The position numbers and the translations under genes were made by a program. The notes below the pieces were generated by a model, which saw only the letters and a list, made by a program, of their open reading frames with translations, made no database searches and had not been told where the DNA came from. A stretch of 64,000 bases of DNA from Acerihabitans sp035013185 (lineage in GTDB: Bacteria > Pseudomonadota > Gammaproteobacteria > Enterobacterales > Enterobacteriaceae), in NCBI RefSeq assembly GCF_035013185.1, contig NZ_JAYGJO010000001.1:1-64000 (forward strand), in the 5' to 3' direction. Shown in pieces: positions 45,498-54,455 of the stretch; position 1 is the stretch's first letter, and the number at the start of each line of letters is the position of its first letter.

Positions 45498-46952
45498 TTA
45501 ATGTATTAAAAAAAATGAGGCCAGTCCCAAAAAGATAAAAAAACCACCGGTGTCGGTGACTGCAGTGATCATGACGCTCGAGCCTACGGCTGGGTCGTGA
45601 CCGACCTTCATCATAATAAGGGGGATCAGTACGCCCATGAGTGACGCCAGGAGTAGATTCAGCAACATAGCCAACATCATGACGCCGCCGAGTCCCGCAT
45701 CATGATAAAGCAACCAGGTGATGAGACCCATAATCCCGCCCCACACCAGGCCGTTAATCACCGCCACGCCTAATTCGCGCAGCAATAAAAACCGGGTGTT
45801 TCCCGGTTCCAATTGATGGAGCGCTGCTGCGCGAACGATCATGGTGATGGTTTGATTACCGGTATTGCCACCAATGCCGGCGACAATGGGCATTAGGGCT
45901 GCCAGGGCCACTAACTGTGAAATAGCGCCTTCGAACAGACCAATGACCCTAGAAGCGATAAACGCGGTGCAAAGATTGATGGCCAGCCAGGCCCAACGCG
46001 TGCGTACCGTTTGGCGCACGGGAGCAAAAATATCCTCAGCAGGACTTAAACCGCCCAGATTGCGCAGGTTACTGTCATTTTCTTCAAAAAACAGATCCAC
46101 CACATGCTCAATGCTGAGCCTGCCCATCAGCTTGCCTTTGACGTCAACCACCGGCGCGGTGATCATATCATAACGTTCAAAGGCGCCAGCGGCGTCTTCC
46201 GCCAGATCTTCCGGATGAAAGGTGGTGGGGTGGTCATCCATAACGTCCGTCACCTGTTTATTGAGGGGGTTAAGTAACAGGGTAGACAGCGCCAACTCGC
46301 CCACCAACAGGTTATGTCGATTGACCACAAACAGCTTGTCGCTGTTTGTCGGTAAGGTTTTTCGCCAGCGCAAATAACGTTGGACCGTGGCAAGACTCAC
46401 GTCGGGACGCACCGTCGCCAGCTCAAAATCCATATGATAACCCACGGTGTTGTGCTCGAAGTTCAACATCGAGCGCACCTGCGCCCTACGCTGCGGCTCG
46501 AGGGCGGTAAGCATCCTGCCCACCAAATCCCGTGGCAGGTATCTGGCCAAATAAGCCTGTTCGTCGATGTCCAACGGCCGAATAGCCGTAAGGATATCGC
46601 GATTGCTCATTTCACTAATCAGGCTATCCCAAACATTCTCCGAGGCTTCCACCAAGGTTTTACCGCGTTTATCATTATCAATGATTCGCCAGAATGCCAA
46701 ACGTTCATCATGAGGCAGACTTTCAAGTATATCGGCTAAATCCGCCGCATGCAGTTGATGTTGTATTTCCACCAACTGAGCAGTCTGATCAATCAAATCC
46801 TGCGGTGAGCTACTGCCATCGCGCGCCGGACGTGCCAGTATGCTATCAACCAGACCTCGGTTGGCCAGTAATAACCCAAGTACCTGACGGCGTAACTGCG
46901 TCAGCGGCAGCGTTTGATGTTGTTCAACAGGCATAACTTTACCCCGGGGCAT
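45498..46952 (-). CDS. mgtE: Magnesium transporter MgtE
   Basis: 484 residues. It has an N-terminal MgtE_N superhelical domain (ADLADILESLPHDERLAFWR), tandem CBS domains (about 160-290; VTDVMDDHPTTFHPEDLAED) and a five-helix pore domain with GIGGNTGNQTITMIVRA and SVMITAVTDTGGFFIFLGL. The channel is gated by cytosolic Mg2+. E. coli K-12 lacks it, so it marks a difference from the E. coli order here. The start could also be Met7 (46934). Confidence 0.93.
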   Translation of the reverse strand: MPRGKVMPVEQHQTLPLTQLRRQVLGLLLANRGLVDSILARPARDGSSSPQDLIDQTAQLVEIQHQLHAADLADILESLPHDERLAFWRIIDNDKRGKTLVEASENVWDSLISEMSNRDILTAIRPLDIDEQAYLARYLPRDLVGRMLTALEPQRRAQVRSMLNFEHNTVGYHMDFELATVRPDVSLATVQRYLRWRKTLPTNSDKLFVVNRHNLLVGELALSTLLLNPLNKQVTDVMDDHPTTFHPEDLAEDAAGAFERYDMITAPVVDVKGKLMGRLSIEHVVDLFFEENDSNLRNLGGLSPAEDIFAPVRQTVRTRWAWLAINLCTAFIASRVIGLFEGAISQLVALAALMPIVAGIGGNTGNQTITMIVRAAALHQLEPGNTRFLLLRELGVAVINGLVWGGIMGLITWLLYHDAGLGGVMMLAMLLNLLLASLMGVLIPLIMMKVGHDPAVGSSVMITAVTDTGGFFIFLGLASFFLIH

Positions 46953-47171
46953 GGTTAATCGGTAACGTGGCCGAGCCGCAACGTAATGCCACTAAACAGG
47001 ATATCGACGGACCACCCGGCGGCGGCGTTAGGTGAAGCCTATAAGTAGCATAATCCGGACGAGAAAAACTGGGGCAAAATATAACGCTAAAGCAGAGTCA
47101 AACGCTAAAAATCACCGCGACACTGGAAAAAAGAAGGGGCAGGTAAAATTCTGAGTGAGGTAATGGCTAAG

Positions 47172-47372
47172 TTAATTATTATCGCGATCACCGATATTGC
47201 GTATTTGTTCAACGGGGTGGGCAATTTTTTCGATATCATTCAGCTGATAGTGCCAAGCACCCAAGGTTGCAAATACCAAACGAGCAAACAAGATAAAAAA
47301 GCTGATGAGCAAAATCCAACGGGTCATTCGTCCCGATGTTCGTCGTCTGCGCATAGAATAAGCCAACTTCAC
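47172..47372 (-). CDS. yfgG: YfgG-like small membrane protein (DUF2633)
   Basis: 66 residues from a GTG at 47372, which follows AGAGGAGGAA (47381-47390). A basic N-terminus (MRRRRTSGRMTR) is followed by one membrane helix (WILLISFFILFARLVFATLG) and AWHYQ, like E. coli YfgG (GRMTR..LLISF...GAW). In E. coli YfgG sits next to ppx, as here, and is linked to metal-stress tolerance. The GTG is chosen over the ATG at 47354 because of the strong ribosome site. Confidence 0.72.
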   Translation of the reverse strand: MKLAYSMRRRRTSGRMTRWILLISFFILFARLVFATLGAWHYQLNDIEKIAHPVEQIRNIGDRDNN

Positions 47373-47447
47373 TGCAAGGGTTCCTCCTCTAGAATGGATC
47401 ATGATTAAACCACTAAATTGGGTGTTTACCAAGCATTAAGCGATATA

Positions 47448-47790
47448 GCCTTCATCTTTCAAGCTGCAGATGCGTTAGCGGCACTCATTCACCCGAATCA
47501 CTGACTTATGTCAGCTCATCGGGGTTCATTCGCTTGTGGCCTTCCTGCAACTCGAAAGCTATTGGCTATAAGCCTTCATCTTTCAAGCTGCAGATGCGTT
47601 AGCGGCACTCATTCACCCGAATCACTGACTTATGTCAGCTCATCGGGGTTCATTCGCTTGTGGCCTTCCTGCAACTCGAAAGCTATTGGCTATAAGCCTT
47701 CATCTTTCAAGCTGCAGATGCGTTAGCGGCACTCATTCACCCGAATCACTGACTTATGTCAGCTCATCGGGGTCCATTCGCTTGCGGCCA
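47448..47790. repeat. Three tandem ERIC-like repeats
   Basis: A 124-base unit starting GCCTTCATCTTTCAAGCTGC occurs at 47448-47571, again apparently unchanged at 47572-47695, and a third time from 47696 to about 47790, diverging after CATCGGGGT and ending 5 bases before the ppx stop codon. The unit aligns with the ERIC at 17102 (GCAGATGCGTTAGCGGC..., GACTTATGTCAGCTCATCGG, CTTCCTGCAACTCGAAAGC), so it is a divergent ERIC subtype. It makes artificial open frames of 72 and 97 codons, which are not genes. Confidence 0.88.
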
Positions 47791-47795
47791 GCCGC

Positions 47796-49319
47796 CTATA
47801 GATTTTCGTCAATGTCTAGCGACCAGCCCGTGACGTCCTGCCAATATTCTTGCTCTCGCTCCAGATCAAGTTGCATCAGGTTGTTTTGTGAAAAAAAATC
47901 GGCGGGAAAGCTCAACGTCCAATGACTTTCATTGGTAGTAAGCCGTAGTGGCGTTATTGAGGTGGCTTGGCGTTGATTGTTTAGCAATACCGCCAGGCGC
48001 AACAATTGCAGACAAGGCAAAAAATGTTTTTTCTTAAACAAGTTTAGTCGCGGCATGTCGTCAAGCTTGACCGCCTTGCGGTGAAATTTCACCAGTGTGG
48101 CCAACAGCAGCTGTTGCTCTTGGTTAAATCCCGGCATATTGGTTTGTTGTAGGATATAGGCTGAATGACGTTGCAGACCGCTGTGGTTAATACCCAGGCC
48201 GACTTCATGCAGTAACGCTGCCCATTTCAGCAAGGCTTCAAGCTGCGGATTTTGTAAATCTTCGTTTTGCACCACCCACTGTTGATAAAGATTTTCCGTG
48301 GTGTCGCATACCCGTTTGGCCTGATCACTATCGATATTATAATGTTCAGCCAGACTGCGTGCGGTGCGTGAACGAATATCCTGATGGCGGAAACGGCCTT
48401 CCATCTCATACAGTACACCTTCGCGCAGGGCACAATCGGATAACTTGAGTTCGGTAATGGCCAGGGCATCAACCACCCCACAAAGGATAGCCAGACCGGG
48501 GACAAACACATTTTTGCGTTCATCGGACAAGCCCGGTAGGTTAAGATCACTGAAATTTTTAAACTTCATCACTTTGTCATGCAGCAGCTGTAATCGTTCC
48601 GGGGTGATGGTTCCATCTTTTTCACCCAATTCCAACAACACTTCGCAAGCTGCTTTGATGGTTCCCGATGCGCCAAGAGCCACTTGCCAGCCTAGCAGCC
48701 GATACTGCCAGGCCAGAGTTTCCACTTTTTGCGCAGCGGCAAGGCGGGCGCGGCGAAAATGGATCGGGCTGATAACGCCCGCGGGGAAAAATTGATTACT
48801 AAAACTCACGCAGCCCATGCGCCGGCTTTCCACCAGAATGGGTTCAAAATTTTCACCGATTACCAATTCGGTAGATCCGCCGCCGATGTCAATCACCAGC
48901 TTGCGGCCTTTTGCCGATTGAGTATGCTCGACGCCCATGAAGATGAGCCGTGCTTCTTCATGGCCGGATATAATTTCAATGGGGTAGGGGATAACCTGCG
49001 CCGCCCGGGTCAGGAACTCTTCAGAATTAACCGCTTCTCGCAGGGCATGGGTGCCGACGATACATACCCGCAGCGGGGAAAAACCCTGCAGACGTTCGGC
49101 AAACAGCGTCAGGCAGTTAATGCCGCGCGTCATGGCCTCGTCGCTCAACCTGTTGTTGGCATCGAGGCCATCGGCCAGATGCACCCGCTGTTTTAAGCGG
49201 CTTAACACCTGCAGCGCGCCGTTCACCACCCGGGCAACCACCATATGAAAGCTGTTTGAACCCAGATCGATGGCGGCGAACTCTTCGGGCTTGGGTGTGC
49301 TTGAATTAGTTAGTGGCAT
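47796..49319 (-). CDS. ppx: Exopolyphosphatase
   Basis: 507 residues (E. coli 513). Ppx/GppA fold in the actin-like ATPase superfamily: EFAAIDLGSNSFHMVVARVV, VIDIGGGSTELVIGE, LGASGTIKAACEVLLELGEK, then an HD-like C-terminal region (WAALLHEVGLGINHSGLQRH). It releases phosphate from the ends of polyphosphate. It starts 3 bases after ppk, so ppk-ppx is one operon. Confidence 0.96.
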   Translation of the reverse strand: MPLTNSSTPKPEEFAAIDLGSNSFHMVVARVVNGALQVLSRLKQRVHLADGLDANNRLSDEAMTRGINCLTLFAERLQGFSPLRVCIVGTHALREAVNSEEFLTRAAQVIPYPIEIISGHEEARLIFMGVEHTQSAKGRKLVIDIGGGSTELVIGENFEPILVESRRMGCVSFSNQFFPAGVISPIHFRRARLAAAQKVETLAWQYRLLGWQVALGASGTIKAACEVLLELGEKDGTITPERLQLLHDKVMKFKNFSDLNLPGLSDERKNVFVPGLAILCGVVDALAITELKLSDCALREGVLYEMEGRFRHQDIRSRTARSLAEHYNIDSDQAKRVCDTTENLYQQWVVQNEDLQNPQLEALLKWAALLHEVGLGINHSGLQRHSAYILQQTNMPGFNQEQQLLLATLVKFHRKAVKLDDMPRLNLFKKKHFLPCLQLLRLAVLLNNQRQATSITPLRLTTNESHWTLSFPADFFSQNNLMQLDLEREQEYWQDVTGWSLDIDENL

Positions 49320-49322
49320 ACG

Positions 49323-51392
49323 TCAGGCTTGTTCTCCAGGTTGTTCAAGACGCTTAATATAATCATAGATGGCGGTCTGCGCGCGAACTTTACGACGATT
49401 ACCGCGCCGCACATAGTGATTACTCAATTGGGCATCAATATAGCGCGCTTTTACTGTATCGCTGAACAATAACGCCAAAATGTCCAACACCTGTTGTTTT
49501 AGGCGCGGGTCGAGCAACGAGACCGCCACTTCTATCCGGTAATCGATATTACGCGTCATCCAGTCGGCGGATGAAAGAAAAACCTTAGCATCACCTTTGT
49601 TTTCAAACACATAAACCCTATCATGCTCAAGATAGCGATCGACGATGCTGGTAACCTGAATATTCTCACTGATACCAGGTAAATCCGGGATTAATGAGCA
49701 CATGCCACGCACCAGAATCTTTATTTTTACGCCTACGCCGGACGCGGTATAGAGTCGATCGATTAGGCCTTGATCCACTAAATTATTGATTTTCAGCGTG
49801 ATGCCAGAGATCAAACCGGCCTGCGCATTGGCAATTTCCTGATCGATCATTTGATACAGCATGTGACGTGAGTTCTGCGGCGAGACCATTAAATAGTCAA
49901 AACTCACCGGACGGTACGGGTTTTCAATAAAGTTAAATACCCGTCGGACTTCGTTGGTGATGCGCGGGTCGGCGGTAATCAATGAATAATCAGTGTAGAG
50001 CCGGGCGGTTTTTTCGTTAAAGTTGCCGGTGCCAATATGGGCATAACGCATGATATCGCCCCCTTCATGGCGGGATATCAAAAACAGCTTGGCATGGATT
50101 TTTAGACCCGGCGCAGAGAAAATAACGTGCACGCCAGCTTCGGTCAGTCGTTTCGCCCAGTGGATATTGGCTTCTTCATCAAAGCGAGCCTGCAGTTCAA
50201 CCACCACGGTGACCTTTTTACCATTATGGGCGGCGTGTATCATGGCATCGATAATCCGGGAATCTTTTGCTACCCGGTATATATTAATTTTTATCGAAAT
50301 AACACTGGGATCGAAAGAGGACTGACGCAGCAGTTCCAACACATGCTCAAAGGTATGGTAAGGGTAGTACAGCAAAATATCCCGTTCACGAATCGCATCA
50401 AAACCGTTACGAAAATGTTCAAACCGCGTGTGGCGTAGTCGCGGTAGCGGCTTATTGACTAAATTAGCCTTGCCCACGTTGGGAAAAGTAATAAAGTCCT
50501 TGAAATTGTGATATCGCCCACCGGGAATAACCGAGTCATATGACGAAATGCCAAGCTTATCCTTTAACATTTCTACCATGGCGTTTGGCATATCCCGCTG
50601 ATAGACGAACCGGACCGGTTCGGCAGTCAGGCGCTGTTTCAAGCTGGACGACATTAATTCCAACAGGCTTGATTCCATTTCCGTGACCAGATCATACTCG
50701 GCATCGCGGGTCATTTTCATTGAGTACGCGTTCAGTGCATCATAATCGAAAAACCCGGTGAAAATATCGTCAAGACAATATCTTAATATATTATCTAATA
50801 AAATCATTGGCCTACGTCGCCTTGGCGGCTCTGCAGGCAAGTTAATAAAGCGCGGTACTTTATCCGCCGGTATTTCCAATAGTGCGTAATTGGATTCCTG
50901 ACCCCGAATAATTTCCACGGCCAGATAAGTATAATCATCCTTAAGGAATTCAACCAAATTGGTGTCGTGCTGAATTAAAATCGGTGTAATATGCTGGCGT
51001 AATTGCTGCTTAAAGTAGTAACGCAGCCATTCCTGCTGATTGGGTGACAGCTGGCGTTCATTTATCAGGAAAATCTGGTTCCTGGCCATTTCCAGCAACA
51101 AATCGTTATACAGGTTATCGAATTCCTGTTCGGTATTGAGCACCTTGGCCTGGATTTTATTGAGCAGATCGCGGGAGGTCACCTTCGATCCCTGCTCTTC
51201 GCTAATCAGGATGCGCCGTTTTAATTCGGCAAACCTGACTTTATAAAATTCATCCAGGTTGTTGGAGTAAATGCCCAGAAAACGCATCCGTTCTATCAGC
51301 GGATTGGTCTTATCCGCGGCTTCTTGCAAAACGCGCTCATTAAACGACAACCAACTTAACTCTTTTTCGCTATAAAGCTTTTCCTGACCCAT
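49323..51392 (-). CDS. ppk: Polyphosphate kinase 1
   Basis: 689 residues from the ATG at 51392 (E. coli 688). The family start GQEKLYSEKELSWLSFNERV is intact. The phospho-accepting His region GLKIHAKLFLISR and the second His in RYAHIGTGNFNEKTARLYTD are both present. It makes polyphosphate from ATP at the inner membrane. The ATG 51392 has GGAG 5 bases upstream; a GTG at 51398 is less likely. Confidence 0.97.
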   Translation of the reverse strand: MGQEKLYSEKELSWLSFNERVLQEAADKTNPLIERMRFLGIYSNNLDEFYKVRFAELKRRILISEEQGSKVTSRDLLNKIQAKVLNTEQEFDNLYNDLLLEMARNQIFLINERQLSPNQQEWLRYYFKQQLRQHITPILIQHDTNLVEFLKDDYTYLAVEIIRGQESNYALLEIPADKVPRFINLPAEPPRRRRPMILLDNILRYCLDDIFTGFFDYDALNAYSMKMTRDAEYDLVTEMESSLLELMSSSLKQRLTAEPVRFVYQRDMPNAMVEMLKDKLGISSYDSVIPGGRYHNFKDFITFPNVGKANLVNKPLPRLRHTRFEHFRNGFDAIRERDILLYYPYHTFEHVLELLRQSSFDPSVISIKINIYRVAKDSRIIDAMIHAAHNGKKVTVVVELQARFDEEANIHWAKRLTEAGVHVIFSAPGLKIHAKLFLISRHEGGDIMRYAHIGTGNFNEKTARLYTDYSLITADPRITNEVRRVFNFIENPYRPVSFDYLMVSPQNSRHMLYQMIDQEIANAQAGLISGITLKINNLVDQGLIDRLYTASGVGVKIKILVRGMCSLIPDLPGISENIQVTSIVDRYLEHDRVYVFENKGDAKVFLSSADWMTRNIDYRIEVAVSLLDPRLKQQVLDILALLFSDTVKARYIDAQLSNHYVRRGNRRKVRAQTAIYDYIKRLEQPGEQA

Positions 51393-51864
51393 TGCCACTC
51401 CGTAAATTTGTTCAGGAAGGAAGGATCCTGTGTTGTGAGTATTATCGCCCTCGGGGAGCCAAAGTCCAACATAACTACCTTCTTGAGATTGTCATCTCAT
51501 TATCTTACTGACAACATTGTCTTGCATAATCCCCCAGCCCCAAGGCTTGCTCCTATATATCAGGAAAATATGACAATAAAACGGTTTTCCAGCGGTAAAA
51601 CTGCTCGCTACCGTCGACTCAATGAGTCATATCGTCAGCGGCGCTGGTTGTGAAGGCGATGGCCCATCATATGCGGCTGGCTGCGCGGGTGTTGGATGAC
51701 ACGGTGTTTTTTTATCAGGCTAGCTGAGTGACGTATCGCGCCACCGAGCGGTTGTTTATTTTTTTCACACTGCATGAAAGGAAAGAGTAAATTACCGGCG
51801 CGGTTGTGCTAAGTGGTGTGCCGTAGCCGCAGGCTATGCTGCCTGCGGCCAATGGTAGACAGCT
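51393..51864. other. Intergenic region ppk-purN with a candidate Arg-rich micro-ORF
   Basis: 472 bases between the ppk start and the purN end. It must contain the ppk promoter. A plus-strand micro-ORF at 51570-51653 is listed separately. Nothing else recognised. Confidence 0.4.
51570..51653 (+). CDS. Candidate 27-residue Arg-rich micro-ORF
   Basis: CAGGAAAAT precedes an ATG that opens 27 codons (MTIKRFSSGKTARYRR, ending RQRRWL, stop TGA). The peptide carries 8 Arg and 2 Lys. AGGA lies 5 bases upstream of the ATG. No promoter can be shown and I do not recognise the peptide; a chance frame remains possible. Confidence 0.35.
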   Translation: MTIKRFSSGKTARYRRLNESYRQRRWL

Positions 51865-52503
51865 TTAGTCAGCGGCATAACCTGGGGGCGGTAGCGGTTG
51901 CCCGTCCAGCCAGGCGGCGCCGTCGCGCAAGGTCAGCCGCCCGGCCAGCAACCAGTCGATGGCCAGGGGATAAATATCATGTTCCTGGGTTTTAATACGG
52001 CCGATCAGATCGTCTTCATTATCGTTACAGAATACCGGGACTTTGGCCTGTAACACCACCGGACCGCCATCCAACTGCTCAGTGACAAAATGCACCGAGG
52101 TTCCATGCTCACTATCGCCATTGGATAACACCTGTTGATGGGTGTGTAAACCAGGATAGCGGGGCAGTAAGGATGGGTGGATATTCAACATCCGGCCTGC
52201 ATAATGCGCGACAAAATGTGGAGAAAGAATACGCATATAACCGGCCAGGATCACCGCGTCCGGTACATAAGTGTCTATGTGTTGCATCAGCACGTCATCG
52301 AACGACTTGCGATCGGGAAAACTACGCGGATTAAACGCCTGCGCCGGCAGTTTTGCCAGCATGGCGCGCTGCAAGGCGTAAGCGTCTGGCCGGTTGCTTA
52401 GCACGGCGGCAATCCGCGCATTAAGTTTTCCCTGCTGACAGGCATCAATGATTGCCTGGAGGTTGCTGCCTTCCCCTGATACCAGCACGACAATCGTTTT
52501 CAT
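51865..52503 (-). CDS. purN: Phosphoribosylglycinamide formyltransferase 1
   Basis: 212 residues, as in E. coli. It adds the formyl group of 10-formyl-tetrahydrofolate to GAR in purine synthesis. Motifs are VLVSGEGSNLQAIIDACQQG (phosphate loop), MRILSPHFV, NIHPSLLPRYPG (catalytic Asn/His) and VHFVTEQLDGGPVV (catalytic Asp). The start codon shares one base with the purM stop. Confidence 0.96.
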   Translation of the reverse strand: MKTIVVLVSGEGSNLQAIIDACQQGKLNARIAAVLSNRPDAYALQRAMLAKLPAQAFNPRSFPDRKSFDDVLMQHIDTYVPDAVILAGYMRILSPHFVAHYAGRMLNIHPSLLPRYPGLHTHQQVLSNGDSEHGTSVHFVTEQLDGGPVVLQAKVPVFCNDNEDDLIGRIKTQEHDIYPLAIDWLLAGRLTLRDGAAWLDGQPLPPPGYAAD

Positions 52504-53540
52504 TACCGAATGACGACCCGATCCGCACCATTTAGCGCCTGAATTTCGCCGAGTTTCCAGGCGGTTTCGCCCAGCGTGTTCAACAAACGTAACGCCTGGT
52601 CAGCGCTGTGCGACGGTACGACAACAACCATACCCACGCCACAGTTAAAGGTACGGTACATTTCATGGCGACTGACATTACCGGCCTGTTGCAACCAGTC
52701 AAACACCGCAGGCCAGCGCCAGCTACTCTCATCTATTACCGCTTGGGTATTGTCAGGTAGCACGCGGGGAATATTTTCCCAAAAACCGCCGCCGGTAAGA
52801 TGGGCGATGGCGTGGATGTCGGTTTGGGCAATGAGTTCCAGCAGCGTCTTGACATAAATACGGGTGGGCGCGAGCAGATGATCGGCCAGAGATTTGCCTG
52901 CCAGTTGGGTTTGCAACGGGTCGGTCTGGCTGAATTCTAAAATTTTACGTACCAGGGAATAGCCGTTGGAATGCGGACCGCTCGACGCCAACGCCAGCAG
53001 AGTATCGCCGGCGCAAACTTTGCTGCCGTCGATAATTTCTGATTTCTCCACCACACCAACGCAAAAGCCAGCCACGTCATAATCCTCGCCGTGGTACATG
53101 CCAGGCATTTCCGCTGTTTCCCCGCCCACCAGCGCACAGCCGGACAGCTTGCACCCTTCAGCGATACCGGTAATGACCTGGGCTGCGGTATCCACATCAA
53201 GTTTGCCAGTAGCAAAATAGTCCAGGAAAAACAGTGGCTCGGCACCCTGCACAACCAGATCGTTAACACACATGGCCACGAGATCGATACCGATCGTGTC
53301 GTGACGTTTTAAATCCATCGCCAAACGCAGTTTGGTGCCGACGCCGTCGGTGCCAGAGACTAATATCGGCTCGCGATATTTTTGCGGCAGCGCGCACAGC
53401 GCACCGAAGCCACCCAGTCCACCCATCACTTCCGGACGTCTAGTCTGTTTAACTACACCTTTGATACGGTCGACCAATGCGTTGCCGGCATCGATATCCA
53501 CACCTGCGTCTTTATAGCTGAGAGAGGTTTTATCGGTCAC
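52503..53540 (-). CDS. purM: Phosphoribosylaminoimidazole (AIR) synthetase
   Basis: 345 residues, identical in length to E. coli. It closes FGAM to AIR. Motifs are SYKDAGVDIDAGNALVDRIK at the N-terminus, VSGTDGVGTKLRLAMDLKRH (ATP binding), GGETAEMPGMYHG and HLTGGGFWENIPRVLP. Probably controlled by the PurR box found 64 bases upstream. Divergent from upp. Confidence 0.97.
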   Translation of the reverse strand: MTDKTSLSYKDAGVDIDAGNALVDRIKGVVKQTRRPEVMGGLGGFGALCALPQKYREPILVSGTDGVGTKLRLAMDLKRHDTIGIDLVAMCVNDLVVQGAEPLFFLDYFATGKLDVDTAAQVITGIAEGCKLSGCALVGGETAEMPGMYHGEDYDVAGFCVGVVEKSEIIDGSKVCAGDTLLALASSGPHSNGYSLVRKILEFSQTDPLQTQLAGKSLADHLLAPTRIYVKTLLELIAQTDIHAIAHLTGGGFWENIPRVLPDNTQAVIDESSWRWPAVFDWLQQAGNVSRHEMYRTFNCGVGMVVVVPSHSADQALRLLNTLGETAWKLGEIQALNGADRVVIR

Positions 53541-53604
53541 TGCAAGATCCCCACGGAGATGATATGTTGCGGTTGAAATCGGGCGCCGGCAATTCTAACA
53601 GCGT

Positions 53605-53620
53605 GAGCAAACGTTTGCGA
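53605..53620. promoter_or_regulatory. PurR operator
   Basis: GAGCAAACGTTTGCGA; the reverse strand reads TCGCAAACGTTTGCTC, close to the PurR consensus ACGCAAACGTTTTCNT with the central AAACGTTT intact. It lies 65 bases before purM, the expected place for repression of purMN when hypoxanthine or guanine is present. Confidence 0.82.
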
Positions 53621-53722
53621 GTAGTGTCGTCAAACCCCGCTGCTTTTATTGCGCCAAAGGTATTTATCTATAGCGTTGATCAAGATCATCTATTTTGATA
53701 GGGCTTGGTCAAAAAAAGGGGT

Positions 53723-53743
53723 TATAATCTCGCGATTTTTTTG
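53723..53743 (+). promoter_or_regulatory. upp promoter -10 box and UTP-sensitive start region
   Basis: TATAAT (53723-53728) is followed after 5 bases by GATTTTTTTG (53734-53743). This is the layout of the E. coli upp promoter, where start-site choice and reiterative addition of U to the run make expression fall when UTP is high. No well-spaced -35 box is seen. Confidence 0.65.
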
Positions 53744-53772
53744 ACCATTCAACGCTACTTGGGAGAAGACTA

Positions 53773-54399
53773 ATGAAGATCGTTGAAGTAAAACACCCGC
53801 TCGTCAGGCATAAATTAGGTTTAATGCGTGAAAATGATATCAGTACCAAACGTTTTCGTGAATTGGCCTCCGAAGTGGGAAGTTTACTGACCTATGTAGC
53901 TACCGCTGACCTCGAAACTGAAAAAGTCACCATCGAAGGATGGTGTGGTCCGGTAGAAGTTGAACAAATCAAAGGCAAAAAAATAACCGTAGTACCGATA
54001 TTGCGCGCCGGACTTGGCATGATGGACGGGGTGCTGGAAAATCTGCCCAGCGCGCGCATTAGTGTGGTGGGCATGTATCGCAATGAAACCACCTTAGAAC
54101 CGGTACCCTATTTTCAGAAACTGGTGTCCAACATCGACGAGCGCATGGCTTTGGTGGTTGATCCCATGCTGGCCACCGGCGGTTCAATGATCGCCACTAT
54201 CGATTTACTGAAAAAAGCGGGTTGTAAAAGTATTAAGGTGCTGGTATTGGTCGCCGCGCCCGAAGGTATCGCCGCGCTGGGCAACGCCCATCCCGATGTC
54301 GAACTCTATACTGCGGCGATTGACCAGGGCCTTAATGAGCATGGTTACATCATGCCCGGCCTAGGTGATGCGGGCGATAAGTTATTTGGTACCAAATAA
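53773..54399 (+). CDS. upp: Uracil phosphoribosyltransferase
   Basis: 208 residues, as in E. coli. It joins uracil and PRPP to UMP. Motifs are KIVEVKHPLVRHKLGLMREN at the start, VPILRAGLGMMDGVLE, and the PRPP loop VDPMLATGGSMIATIDLLKK; the uracil-binding end has YIMPGLGDAGDKLFGTK. GGGAGAAG precedes the ATG. A terminator follows before uraA. Confidence 0.98.
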   Translation: MKIVEVKHPLVRHKLGLMRENDISTKRFRELASEVGSLLTYVATADLETEKVTIEGWCGPVEVEQIKGKKITVVPILRAGLGMMDGVLENLPSARISVVGMYRNETTLEPVPYFQKLVSNIDERMALVVDPMLATGGSMIATIDLLKKAGCKSIKVLVLVAAPEGIAALGNAHPDVELYTAAIDQGLNEHGYIMPGLGDAGDKLFGTK

Positions 54400-54404
54400 A
54401 AACA

Positions 54405-54431
54405 AGCCGACCAACGGGTCGGTTTTTTTTT
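54405..54431 (+). terminator. Rho-independent terminator after upp
   Basis: CCGACC-AACG-GGTCGG (54407-54422) followed by nine T. It lies between upp and uraA, so part of the transcripts probably stop here and uraA gets read-through or its own start. Confidence 0.88.
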
Positions 54432-54455
54432 GATGATGTTTTTGAGGATGTAGAC

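Noticed and set aside
47508..47925. Open frames of 72 and 97 codons
   Set aside because: They are made by the tandem ERIC-like repeats and share the same translated unit; not genes.
51470..51530. Possible Pho box before ppk (TTGTCAT and CTGACAACATTGTC)
   Set aside because: Spacing and bases do not fit the two direct CTGTCAT repeats of a PhoB site well enough.
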